Counted from the first letter of the stretch, positions 14,386 to 21,198 are shown. The stretch is DNA of 21,198 nucleotides from a virus (IMGVR_UViG_3300007344_000315:1-21198), one strand, 5' to 3'. Numbers and translations are program-made. Notes: a model not told the origin generated them from the sequence alone.

Positions 14386-15296
14386 TAGGTGCTACCCGTT
14401 CCATAACCGCTGTCAGGGATATTGTCGTAGCCGATCAACACGGTGCCAGGTCGCGGTGCAAACGACAGGTTAGCCGCAGCGGTGTCTTGCGCGACTGCCG
14501 TTTCAAACTCCATCAAGTAATCGCGGTACAGGGCAGTCGTGTCAAAACCCTTGGCCTCAAAATACTTGAGCTTGGTTCCCAACACCATCAATCGGTCAGG
14601 ATAGATGCAAGTATCATCGTCTGACGTAAAACTGTTTTTCGGCGTACCGTCTGCCGCTTCTACCCACGCCTTGCTGCGATATTCAAACCCAAGCAATTCG
14701 CCCGCATTCGTACCTGGCCAAATCTGGAAGTATTTACCGAGCAAACGCCAGCGAATACGCGGCCCCGTGCTGATGTAGCCTGATAGCAACCATTGCCACT
14801 GCTGCGGGGATTCGGGGCCGAGCATTTCCCAGCGCTTGCTCTTGTCCCAATGCGTGCGGTTGACCGTGCTGACGTAATCCGTTGGCAAGTCATATTTCAC
14901 CTTTTGGAAAATGACTTGACCACTCACCACCGTTTCTGTCGGCGCATAGTTCAGCGTAACGCTTGTTGGCCCTACGGATGTGATGTACGTTGCGTTAGGT
15001 ATTCCAACGCCTTGCACCTGATAGTTGGTAGACAGGCTTGACGTATCAGCAAGACCCGTAATGGTCGCCACGCCATCCACCCATGAGCCTGTGGCGGTTG
15101 ACGCTTCGGTATAGAACGTGTGTTGGCGTGTCAGTTCTCGCCAATCGGCACGACGGAGCAACTCATACCCGCACGCATTCATTAACGCTAGAAGCTGCAC
15201 GACATCTTGACTGTTGTTGCCTGCGACCGTGGATGGGGTGGGGATACCGAGTTCTTGCGTACACTCGGTAATCAGTTCAACCATCGTGCTGCCCAT
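14385..15296 (-). CDS. Head-tail adaptor (P22 gp4-like) with inserted beta domain
   Basis: 303 residues. The N-terminus MGSTMVELITECTQELGIPT, then DVVQLLALMNACGYELLRRADWRELTRQHTFYT (split by eye into two helices, about 31-49 and 51-60), is typical of gp4-like adaptors that bind below the portal. After a short insert, the family pattern resumes with KYDLPTDYVSTVNRTHWD (133-150) and RIRWRLLGKYFQIWPG (180-195). It ends with the helix DRLMVLGTKLKYFEAKG...YRDYLMEFETAVAQD. Residues about 66-130 are extra for this family and read as a small beta domain (GSWVDGVATITGLAD, VQGVGIPNATYITSVGPTSV). GGAGG lies upstream of the ATG. It precedes the nozzle gene, as expected for sequential assembly of the tail tube. 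Confidence 0.8.
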   Translation of the reverse strand: MGSTMVELITECTQELGIPTPSTVAGNNSQDVVQLLALMNACGYELLRRADWRELTRQHTFYTEASTATGSWVDGVATITGLADTSSLSTNYQVQGVGIPNATYITSVGPTSVTLNYAPTETVVSGQVIFQKVKYDLPTDYVSTVNRTHWDKSKRWEMLGPESPQQWQWLLSGYISTGPRIRWRLLGKYFQIWPGTNAGELLGFEYRSKAWVEAADGTPKNSFTSDDDTCIYPDRLMVLGTKLKYFEAKGFDTTALYRDYLMEFETAVAQDTAAANLSFAPRPGTVLIGYDNIPDSGYGTGST

Positions 15297-15297
15297 G

Positions 15298-15849
15298 CTA
15301 TGCCTCCATTACAGGCTCTTTAGGCGGCCTGCCACGCTTCTTGGATTCCGTCGCCATCATCGCCTGCATCTGCGCTTGCAATTCTGCCAGTTGTCGCTTG
15401 GTATCTTCTAGCTCTGCGTTACTTTCCACGCGGTTTTTGCGATTCAAGTATTGGCGTGCGCGTTCGCGTAAGCCCACGCCGCCCATGCCGACACGCTGCA
15501 ACTGCGAGTCAGACGCAAGCGCCAATTGTTCCACCGTCAAAAACTTAAGGATGGTTAACTCTGCGATCTGATCGCGGTTGATGTCATCCGGCGCATCCGT
15601 CAACCATTGTGATAGCGGGGTGCCAATCTCTTGTGCAGCGCCTTCGCTTTGCTGCATCTGAAAATAAAGCCACTGACGTGGAAATCGACCTTTGTGATCG
15701 TCTCGCACCGGCTGGTCAATCACGTTAGTCTTATCGCCCGGCGCTTGAATTCGCACATAAGGGTTGCCCTTGTTGGGGCCATCCTCGCGCAAGTAAAACT
15801 CAACGTGCAGTTGGGCGTCGGCGTTATTGATGTCGCTATCTAATGGCAT
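15298..15849 (-). CDS. Structural-region protein with HhH-like and AT-hook-like motifs
   Basis: 183 residues. Residues 12-62 (LHVEFYLREDG...PYVRIQAPGDKTNVI...KGRFPRQWLYFQ) resemble a small conserved phage domain of unknown role. Residues about 104-135 (LTVEQLALASDSQLQRVGMG, then GVGLRERARQYL) read as a helix-hairpin-helix-like segment. Residues 144-163 are a coiled coil. The tail ends KKRGRPPKEPV, whose R-G-R-P core (172-175) is that of an AT-hook. Both end motifs suggest nucleic acid contact. Proteins of this size with a GRP-K end lie between capsid and adaptor genes in other aquatic phages, with no assigned function I can name. A strong AGGAG lies 7 bases before the ATG. Possible roles are a head-completion or DNA-contacting virion protein. 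This is inference. Confidence 0.7.
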   Translation of the reverse strand: MPLDSDINNADAQLHVEFYLREDGPNKGNPYVRIQAPGDKTNVIDQPVRDDHKGRFPRQWLYFQMQQSEGAAQEIGTPLSQWLTDAPDDINRDQIAELTILKFLTVEQLALASDSQLQRVGMGGVGLRERARQYLNRKNRVESNAELEDTKRQLAELQAQMQAMMATESKKRGRPPKEPVMEA

Positions 15850-15868
15850 TGTCCTACTCCTGTGGGGA

Positions 15869-16696
15869 TTACAGGTTGTTGACCTGTGTTACGGTACAAA
15901 TGATTGAGGGAGTCGCCGGCCATACGCTTGTGGCGGTGGCCGCTAAAACTACAACGTTAGGGTCATCTGCCGCCCACATTAATTCTACATAATGCGTGGG
16001 TTCTAGCTGGATAACAAAATTCCATGCCGCAACTTGACGCGCCGCAGTGCCTTGTAGTGTCAATGTGGTGGTGGTGTTTGGCACGTTCGTGCCGTTTTTG
16101 CGTAGCCAGATATAAACATCGGCTGCGCCGCCTGACGCTTTATCTAACTGCGCTGAAAATTGCACGTTGTAGACGCCTTGGTTGTCTACCACTAACCGCG
16201 AAGAAGGCGAACCGATAGACACGCCGTTACTGCTGTCTGTCGTGTCAAATGTCATCGCGTATGCCGTATTGATACTTACAATGGTTTGTGTGGTGGTGTC
16301 TGAAAATGCGCCGTAGTGAAGAATTGGCACAGAGCGGCCAAACGCCTGCAGTTCTTCCCACAACGTATTGGTCACGGCATAAAACATGGCCGAGCAAGTA
16401 CTGTTTATGGTTCCAAAACCCGCCGTATTAATTGTGCTGTTTGTATCATACGGGTAAACCGTCAGTGGATTTGCGCCACCATTTCGCACAATGATGGTTT
16501 CGCCCGCTTCCGTTGGCGGCAATTTGACGCCAGCGCCTACGCCGGTCGTTGTGACATTGTTATAAACATAACTAATTTGCGTGGCATCGCCTGCTGACGT
16601 GCCAGCGGCGGTCACACTTGCGTTACCATCGCCGCATATTGCGATGGTGGACAGGCTGTTAACGCCTGATCCTAATACGCGAGAAGGAATGGCCAT
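15869..16696 (-). CDS. C1q/TNF-like jelly-roll virion protein
   Basis: 275 residues in two modules. Residues 1-120 start MAIPSRVLGSGVNSLSTIAI and include VGAGVKLPPTEAGETIIVRN and NPLTVYPYDTNSTIN...MFYAVTNTLWEEL, a beta module also seen in phage fibres. Residues about 125-275 look like a C1q/TNF jelly roll: YAMTFDTTDSSNGVSIGSPS, RLVVDNQGVYNVQFSAQLDK, ADVYIWLRKNGTNVPNTTTT, VAAWNFVIQLEPTHYVELMW and a final ATPSIICTVTQV. Such domains trimerise and are used by phages in decoration or head-fibre proteins and spikes. Because it is encoded among head genes, before the adaptor, a capsid or head-fibre role is more likely than a tail one. That is inference. TAATG overlap with the upstream gene indicates coupling. 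Confidence 0.7.
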   Translation of the reverse strand: MAIPSRVLGSGVNSLSTIAICGDGNASVTAAGTSAGDATQISYVYNNVTTTGVGAGVKLPPTEAGETIIVRNGGANPLTVYPYDTNSTINTAGFGTINSTCSAMFYAVTNTLWEELQAFGRSVPILHYGAFSDTTTQTIVSINTAYAMTFDTTDSSNGVSIGSPSSRLVVDNQGVYNVQFSAQLDKASGGAADVYIWLRKNGTNVPNTTTTLTLQGTAARQVAAWNFVIQLEPTHYVELMWAADDPNVVVLAATATSVWPATPSIICTVTQVNNL

Positions 16697-17472
16697 TATG
16701 CTGCCTGCGCCCGCTCACCACGAACGCGCATAATTTCAGCAATCAACCCTGGGCCTTTAACGTCTACCGTTATATCGCCCATCACGTCAAATAACTTTTG
16801 GAATTCGTTAGCCTGTTGGGCCATCGCCATATTACAGTTGAACTTTTTGCCGCTTGGGCCACCTACCCAAATGTCAATGGCAGGGCCGGTATGCTCGCCC
16901 GTGAAACGTTTTAATCCATCCGCTCGATTGCAACTGTCATAGCCATACATCACAAAGTTGCGAAAGCCGAGCAAATAGCCAATGTTGATAGCGCGCAGTC
17001 CCGAGGTCGTCCCACCGCCCACAGCAAGTTTGCCAGGCCCAACGGCTTGCATTTCAGGGCCATCTGCCCATGAATGCCACAACCAAACATTTTTACCCTT
17101 TAAATAGTCAAACGTCACCGCAGGGCAACGCGATGCCACCATGTACACCGTGCGTGCATTGGCTTTTTGAATGCCGCTAGTGCGATCACGCGGGTCAAGG
17201 TTGACCCACATATCCGGCTCAACGCCGTTATCACATAAAAAATCGTGCGCTGCTTTGATTGCCACAATCGGCAAACCTGCGCGACGGTGCGCCTTGATGT
17301 CATCAATAAAGTCAGGCATTGACCACCCGCTTGCCACTAGCACCATCGTGCCGTTGTGCTTAATCGGAACGGGCGTTAATTCTGGTAGACCACGGGCAAG
17401 CGCCGAGCGGATGTTGGTGCATAACTCCTCATCCGTTCCCGCCGCCTGCACCGTGATCTCCAGAGGGTGCAT
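16696..17472 (-). CDS. DUF115 / MptE-like protein (nucleotide-sugar or pterin-enzyme fold)
   Basis: 258 residues. The motifs of the DUF115/MptE-like family are present in order: a first Rossmann-like strand and loop TMVLVASGWSMPD (42-54), IVAIKAAHDFLCDNGVEPDM (69-88), the acidic NLDPRD (91-96), GGGTTSGLRAINIGYLLGF (152-170) and FVMYGYDS (173-180). Related bacterial proteins (Maf type) are needed for flagellin glycosylation, and the archaeal MptE is a pterin pyrophosphokinase. The reaction of phage members is not established. The position between the decoration-like and jelly-roll genes is unusual for an enzyme and suggests modification of a capsid component, or use of the fold structurally. 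No signal peptide or membrane helix is seen. The Shine-Dalgarno is weak. The gene starts 2 bases after the preceding stop. Confidence 0.75.
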   Translation of the reverse strand: MHPLEITVQAAGTDEELCTNIRSALARGLPELTPVPIKHNGTMVLVASGWSMPDFIDDIKAHRRAGLPIVAIKAAHDFLCDNGVEPDMWVNLDPRDRTSGIQKANARTVYMVASRCPAVTFDYLKGKNVWLWHSWADGPEMQAVGPGKLAVGGGTTSGLRAINIGYLLGFRNFVMYGYDSCNRADGLKRFTGEHTGPAIDIWVGGPSGKKFNCNMAMAQQANEFQKLFDVMGDITVDVKGPGLIAEIMRVRGERAQAA

Positions 17473-17474
17473 CG

Positions 17475-17951
17475 TTAAGACCCGACAACGCCCGTGGCGA
17501 TGTGCGGATAGCCCGCAATGCAGGTGACCGCAGAGGCCGAAGCCGCCGAGGTCGTGGCCACAAGGCCCGCCACCAAACCGCCGCTTACGGTCGCGTCATC
17601 CAAGACGCCGCCCGTTGCGGTGGTAAACAGCGGTACCGACGGCTCGCAGGCCGTGGCAACGCTGACACGCGGTTTGCCGCCCAACTGCACCCAGCCGTAA
17701 TAGCCCGAGGCAATGGACACTTGAGCAAAGCCAACTGCTTTGCTCGCCGCTGCGTTGGTGGTGGTCAACGGCACAACCGTATCGTTTACGAGAACGGAAA
17801 CCGCCGCGTAAGCCGCTACAGCCGAAGCCGCCTGTACATACACCGCCTGACCGCCATCGTCCAAGTTCACGGTCGTGCCGAGATTAAACTGTGCGGTGTC
17901 GTCGGTGAAGCCGAGTGCCACGCCAATGACGTTAGATGTTGAAATTGCCAT
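17475..17951 (-). CDS. Capsid decoration/cement-like protein
   Basis: 158 residues, Ala/Val/Thr-rich and beta-predicted, without Lys-rich or catalytic patterns. Recognisable blocks are LGTTVNLDDGGQAVYVQAAS (24-43), VGFAQVSIASGYYGWVQLGG (73-92) and LFTTATGGVLDDATVSGGLV (108-127), with CIAGYPHIA near the end. The GFAQVSIASGYYGWVQLGG part is common in small proteins encoded directly after a phage major capsid gene, including DUF2190-like and cement proteins. The gene follows the capsid gene by 14 bases and has its own GGAG 9 bases before the ATG, which fits stoichiometric expression with the capsid. In Bordetella phage BPP-1 a small cement protein pairs with the capsid protein, and a similar pair is likely here. 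Confidence 0.75.
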   Translation of the reverse strand: MAISTSNVIGVALGFTDDTAQFNLGTTVNLDDGGQAVYVQAASAVAAYAAVSVLVNDTVVPLTTTNAAASKAVGFAQVSIASGYYGWVQLGGKPRVSVATACEPSVPLFTTATGGVLDDATVSGGLVAGLVATTSAASASAVTCIAGYPHIATGVVGS

Positions 17952-17965
17952 TTTCGTGTACTCCG

Positions 17966-18991
17966 TTAAGCAATCAAAACGCCCTGGAACTGACTACCCG
18001 AGCAGGTCAAGTTGCCTGCCCAGCCAATCAATTTCACGATGGCGTCTTGGTTGACCGCCTGCCGCTCGCCGCCAATCGGCACAAAGTTACGATCTTTGTG
18101 TGGACGGAAATGCAGGTACTTGGTGTTGAGGAACCACATGTGGTTGGCGTTGCCTGACCCGCTGTTGTAGGTCGAGGAACCGATACCACCGTCCAACACC
18201 ACGTCGGAGGCCATACCGGCACCGTAGTACTTCAGCGAGGCAAAGCCCGCGCCTGCGAGGCCCGAACCACTCTCGGTGATACGCTGAATCGCCTGAAGCG
18301 ATTGCAGGTAAAAACGATAGTAGTTGTTGTCAGCCACGATTAGGTCAGGCTTGTCGGTGCCACGCACCAACTGCACTGCCAAGGCATCCATGTAGCCCTG
18401 AATGGTCGTGTTTGACACAGCACCCGCACCACCGCCATCAGCGGCAGCCGAGAACTTCTTGCTCTGCCAGAACGTCCACACAGCGCGATTGATGCCGCCG
18501 TAGGTTCCCGTAGTCGGGTCATCCGGCACTGCCGCAGCAAGACCCGTAAGGTTCTTACCCGCATTGCCCGTGCCGTCGCCGTACAGGTCACCGCTGATGC
18601 GGTTCGCTAACTGCGCTTCAGCCACCGACATACGACCATCAAGCAGGTCAATAATGGCCTCCTTGCCCGAGTTCTGGATCATCTCCAGACCCGAAATGGT
18701 CACCGCACTGGCGTACTGCGTAATGCTGAACTGGGCAGCCGAAATGGGGCTGTTCTGTCCCACGTTCAACACCTCGTAGCCGCTGTACGAGTTGGTGTTG
18801 TTGGTTGAGTCATCGTTGTACATGATTTCTTGCAAAATCACGTTACCGCCCGAAAACGTTTTCACGTTCCCGCGCTCCTTCAAGCGACGAAGCAACGCAT
18901 TGTTGTTCGTCACGTTATCAGCAAGCTCACCGCTACGGCTCTGGATCGTAGTAGCGATGATGTCGCTGATACTAGAGTTGGCCCATGCCAT
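17966..18991 (-). CDS. Major capsid protein
   Basis: 341 residues. It starts MAWANSSISDIIATTIQSRS, with ELADNVTNNNALLRRLKERG (22-41) as the N-terminal arm. It then has the blocks VILQEIMYNDDSTN, GYEVLNVGQNSPISAAQFSI, AVTISGLEMIQNSGKEAIID, GRMSVAEAQLANRISGDLYG and DLIVADNNYYRFYLQSLQAI, and ends with a FLNTKYLHFRPHKDRNFVPI region and GWAGNLTCSGSQFQGVLIA. This is the usual pattern of podovirus and myovirus capsid proteins of HK97-like fold, similar in plan to the BPP-1 type. The length suits a T=7-like shell. The gene sits between scaffold and decoration genes, with the strongest Shine-Dalgarno of the window (AAGGAG, spacing 7), as expected for the most abundant virion protein. No protease gene is seen in this stretch. 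Confidence 0.9.
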   Translation of the reverse strand: MAWANSSISDIIATTIQSRSGELADNVTNNNALLRRLKERGNVKTFSGGNVILQEIMYNDDSTNNTNSYSGYEVLNVGQNSPISAAQFSITQYASAVTISGLEMIQNSGKEAIIDLLDGRMSVAEAQLANRISGDLYGDGTGNAGKNLTGLAAAVPDDPTTGTYGGINRAVWTFWQSKKFSAAADGGGAGAVSNTTIQGYMDALAVQLVRGTDKPDLIVADNNYYRFYLQSLQAIQRITESGSGLAGAGFASLKYYGAGMASDVVLDGGIGSSTYNSGSGNANHMWFLNTKYLHFRPHKDRNFVPIGGERQAVNQDAIVKLIGWAGNLTCSGSQFQGVLIA

Positions 18992-18998
18992 GTTTTTA

Positions 18999-19004
18999 CT
19001 CCTT
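18999..19004 (-). promoter_or_regulatory. Strong Shine-Dalgarno of the capsid gene
   Basis: AAGGAG lies 7 bases before the capsid ATG (18991-18989), in the 23-base gap after the scaffold stop. It is the longest anti-16S match I see in the window and fits high capsid expression. Confidence 0.7.
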
Positions 19005-19014
19005 GATCAGTTAA

Positions 19015-20022
19015 TTAAAAACGCTCCTCGATTTCGGCAAATGCCTCTTCGAGTAACGCACGACGGTCGCCGCTCTTGGGAGCCGTGTTTACGCCGGGTG
19101 TGGCGCTTCTGACACTCACCGCTGCTGCGCGTGCAGTTTTGGCTGCACGGTTTTGCTCTTTCGCCTGTTTGCTCGCCGCTTCAGCCTGTTGGGCTTTTTG
19201 CACCGACTCAAACAAGTTGAGATCGAGTCTGATGGCCTTGTCATACGCTTCGTCCAGCGTCTGCGCGATTCCGCTCTGTAGAAGCTGGATCATCGCAGGG
19301 CGGGCTTCTTCAAAATGCTCGGCCTTCAAACTAAATTGGTTAATCTCGTTTAGCAGGGTCTGATTTTCTACCATTTCCTGCTGCTGTTTCCAGCCCATGA
19401 CTTCGCCACGGACTTTATTCAATTCGTTCTGTAATTGCCATACAAGCGGATCAACGCCCTGTTGTGGCGCTGCGCCTTGCGGAGCGGGCTGCTCCTGCAT
19501 CGCACCCAAGTTAATGCCATACGACTGCGCTAGCTGCATAAAGTATTGCGCTTTTGCTTGCGGATCGCTGTTGCGGAGCTTGTGGTCGGCCTCCATCAGC
19601 GCCGCCACGGCTTTATCTGGCGTTAACCCTAACCCTTGGATGGTCGTCATGTAAGGCTCTATGGCCTCTTGCATCGCATCCGCAAATTGCGCCTTTGACA
19701 TGACCGATTCGACGCCCTCGCGCATCTGTTGCTCGCGCTGCCAGGCGTACTCTTGCATCTTTGGGTCAGCCTTTGCCCAAACTTCGTGATAATCCTTTTT
19801 CCACGACGCAGGAGGCCGACGCCATACAGGCGGCTCGGCTTCGGGTTCGGCCTCGGGTGCTTCTTCTTTCGCCGCTTTTGGCGCAAAGCGACCCTTTTCA
19901 TCGCGTCCAATGTTCTCAATCGGCTCACCGCGCTCGGCGGCCTCTAATCCCGCCTCCAACATCTCTCGGCGGTCAATGACTTCAGCCTGTGGGGCGTCGT
20001 CTCGTTCTTGCTGCTCGTCCAC
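19015..20022 (-). CDS. Capsid scaffolding protein
   Basis: 335 residues, highly charged and mostly helical. It begins with an acidic stretch (MDEQQERDDAPQAEVIDRRE) and has the GRDEKGRFAPKA block (39-50) that is common to phage scaffolds. A Pro-rich PPVWRRPPASWKKDYHEVW segment, Gln/Met-rich helices and a coiled coil (QNELNKVRGEVMGWKQQQEM) follow. It ends with a basic/alanine stretch and ALLEEAFAEIEERF. The location directly before the capsid gene and the lack of any enzyme motif support scaffold function: it would co-assemble with capsid protein and leave before or during packaging. The start is GTG (20022-20020) with AGGAG at spacing 8. The stop of the preceding gene is one base upstream. No protease domain is visible. 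Confidence 0.85.
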   Translation of the reverse strand: MDEQQERDDAPQAEVIDRREMLEAGLEAAERGEPIENIGRDEKGRFAPKAAKEEAPEAEPEAEPPVWRRPPASWKKDYHEVWAKADPKMQEYAWQREQQMREGVESVMSKAQFADAMQEAIEPYMTTIQGLGLTPDKAVAALMEADHKLRNSDPQAKAQYFMQLAQSYGINLGAMQEQPAPQGAAPQQGVDPLVWQLQNELNKVRGEVMGWKQQQEMVENQTLLNEINQFSLKAEHFEEARPAMIQLLQSGIAQTLDEAYDKAIRLDLNLFESVQKAQQAEAASKQAKEQNRAAKTARAAAVSVRSATPGVNTAPKSGDRRALLEEAFAEIEERF

Positions 20023-20023
20023 G

Positions 20024-20371
20024 TTACCGGCTCCTGTGGGGATGGGTGAAATTGGCGTGCTGGCGCAACTCGCGGATGAGGCGGTCGGCCTGATCGTTGG
20101 TCATTCGGGTGTTGACCATGTGTTTAATGCGTTCTAGCCGCGTGTTCTTTTCAGGCTCGCGGCGAATGTGCTTGCTGGGATCGTCGTTGCCCACTTCCTC
20201 GCAGCCGTTTGCCTTTAAATGCCTGCGGTGCTGCGAGCGTGACGTAATCATCGACCCATCAATCATGCTCTTGTAGGGCGTGATATCGCCTTGAACGTAG
20301 TGATAGCGACCCTTCGCATCCTTGCGCCGTTCCACTAACTCGCCGTCCATGTAGACGTAGGTGCGTTTCAT
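20024..20371 (-). CDS. Small basic protein between portal and scaffold genes
   Basis: 115 residues, rich in Arg, Lys, His and Asp. The start MKRTYVYMDGELVERRKDAK, followed by YHYVQGDITPYKSMIDGSMI and TSRSQHRRHLKANGCEEVGN, matches small proteins found at the same place in other podovirus-like genomes. Their function is unknown to me. The C-terminal half is charged and helical (KNTRLERIKHMVNTRMTNDQ, DRLIRELRQHA). One Cys (C57) is present without a metal-binding partner. The ATG overlaps the portal stop as ATGA (20368-20371), so it is translated with the portal. A role in portal or head assembly is inferred from position only. It could also regulate scaffold or packaging. Confidence 0.75.
   Translation of the reverse strand: MKRTYVYMDGELVERRKDAKGRYHYVQGDITPYKSMIDGSMITSRSQHRRHLKANGCEEVGNDDPSKHIRREPEKNTRLERIKHMVNTRMTNDQADRLIRELRQHANFTHPHRSR
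20031..20035 (-). promoter_or_regulatory. Shine-Dalgarno supporting the GTG start of the scaffold gene
   Basis: AGGAG is 8 bases before the GTG at 20022-20020 and lies within the last codons of the preceding gene. It belongs to a 13-base string, ATCCCCACAGGAG, that recurs exactly before the gene starting at 15849. Confidence 0.6.
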
Positions 20372-21198
20372 TGGGATAGCGGTGGCTCGGGTAGGGTTTT
20401 ACCCATCTGCGCGATGATGAGCTTGGTTTGTGCGTCCAAATCCGCTTTGTATTTGGCGGCGGCTTGATTGGCCTGTATTTCGGCAGCCTTCAGCCGTGCC
20501 TCGAAGTCTAGCTTTTGCTGCTCCATCGCCAATTTGGCTTGGTTACGCATCTGCTCCATCTGCATCTGATGCTGCATCTCGGCTTGCTTAAGTGCCGATT
20601 GCATCTGCATCTTACTTTGCTCCATCTGACCCTTGGCCTGCATCTCGGCTTGCTTGCCCTGCTCCTCGCCATCTGGCCCACGTTGCGCGGCAGCCTGCGC
20701 GAGTTGTTGCAGCGTGGCATCCAGCTGCCCTTCAATGGGTCGGGCCGCCTTAAACGCCTGCATACCAAAGCGCAGTAGTTCCATCATCATCGGCACCATC
20801 TCGGGTGACGCCTGACCGACCGGCAATGCTTGCGCCAAGAAGCCCCCGAACGCTTGCAGGAACTGCAACCGATCCTGCTTCATCTGGTTCTCATCCAGCA
20901 GCACCAAACTGTCAGCGGCAATGTCTACGCGGAAATTGCGTAGTGGCTTGTCTTTCAGCAACTCTAGCGCCTGCGGAATCAACTGCTGGTCAGCGGGCGT
21001 CATCTGTTGCGCGGCGGCATACGCCAAGATCGTCTCGGGCTGAAAGTGCATGCACATCACTTGCGCTTTCAGCCGAATTAACTCTGATGCGAATAGCGCC
21101 ACATCTTCTTGCAGCGACCGCAACCTTAATCCTGCGTATTGCCCTTTGATTTGCTGCGCCGTCGCGGTTTCCGACGCCGCTGTCGTGCCTCGGATGAT
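20368..21198 (-). CDS. Portal protein, C-terminal part (5' end beyond window)
   Basis: 276 residues are visible. The frame stays open from the window edge, so the TTG at 21123 is an internal Leu, not the start. The first visible residues IIRGTTAASETATAQQIKGQ, followed by YAGLRLRSLQEDVALFASEL, form a hallmark of P22-type and BPP-1-type portal proteins (TATAxQxKGQ before the long wing helix). Next come VMCMHFQPETILAYAA and DSLVLLDENQMKQDRLQFLQ. The last about 130 residues are a Met/Gln/Ala-rich coiled coil, with repeated EMQxKxQMEQ and KLDFEARLKAAEIQANQAAA, that could form the barrel above the portal ring. Twelve copies are expected at one capsid vertex, with DNA passing through the centre. The small gene at 20371 overlaps its TGA. 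Confidence 0.88.
   Translation of the reverse strand: MIRGTTAASETATAQQIKGQYAGLRLRSLQEDVALFASELIRLKAQVMCMHFQPETILAYAAAQQMTPADQQLIPQALELLKDKPLRNFRVDIAADSLVLLDENQMKQDRLQFLQAFGGFLAQALPVGQASPEMVPMMMELLRFGMQAFKAARPIEGQLDATLQQLAQAAAQRGPDGEEQGKQAEMQAKGQMEQSKMQMQSALKQAEMQHQMQMEQMRNQAKLAMEQQKLDFEARLKAAEIQANQAAAKYKADLDAQTKLIIAQMGKTLPEPPLSQ

Noticed and set aside
20368-21123. TTG at 21123 as start of a separate 251-residue gene
   Set aside because: The frame is open upstream to the window edge, and the upstream residues carry the portal motif TATAQQIKGQ, so this is the internal part of the portal protein.

Overview
The window is a continuous piece of the late (virion) gene block of a tailed bacteriophage. 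All 23 supported genes are on the minus strand, so transcription runs from the right end of the window to the left. No gap between genes exceeds about 23 bases. Many junctions are stop-start overlaps (TAATG, ATGA, TTGA) or 14-38 base overlaps. I see no host gene, tRNA, integrase, IS or CRISPR. The gene set (portal, scaffold, capsid, P22 gp4-like adaptor, beta-propeller-like nozzle, large ejection-type proteins, fibres, no tape measure) suggests a short-tailed podovirus. Its proteins resemble those of uncultured aquatic phages and phages of Gram-negative Proteobacteria. The host is an inference; nothing in the window names it.

Layout in order of transcription. Head module (21198 to 15298): portal C-terminal part, a small basic protein, scaffold, major capsid protein, a decoration-like protein, a DUF115/MptE-like protein, a C1q/TNF-like jelly-roll protein, and a small protein with HhH-like and AT-hook-like motifs. 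Tail-tube module (15296 to 12808): head-tail adaptor carrying an inserted beta domain, and the tail nozzle/stabilisation protein. Ejection module (12826 to 6029): a GNAT-like protein, an 865-residue Gln/Ala-rich protein with an S74 self-cleaving chaperone end, a small Met/Pro/Gly-rich protein, and two probable internal virion proteins. Host-recognition module (6022 to 1392): a repetitive tail fibre, a second beta-rich fibre protein, a double glycine-rich tip protein, and a small XkdW-like protein. Left end (1395 to 1): a 2OG-Fe(II) oxygenase, a conserved phage protein of unknown role, a small membrane plus coiled-coil protein of the kind found next to lysis genes, and the start of a helical protein cut by the window edge.

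The most unusual structures are repeats. In the fibre, 18 units are 15, 20 or 25 residues long, so 365 residues stay in one 5-residue register. In the S74 protein, 19 back-to-back 18-residue units (342 residues, no indel) usually carry an aromatic residue at position 8. Both look like long ordered rods with non-standard periodicity. Capsid-adjacent accessory genes (the DUF115-like and jelly-roll proteins) and the oxygenase beside the fibres hint at decoration or modification of the virion surface. That last point is inference only.
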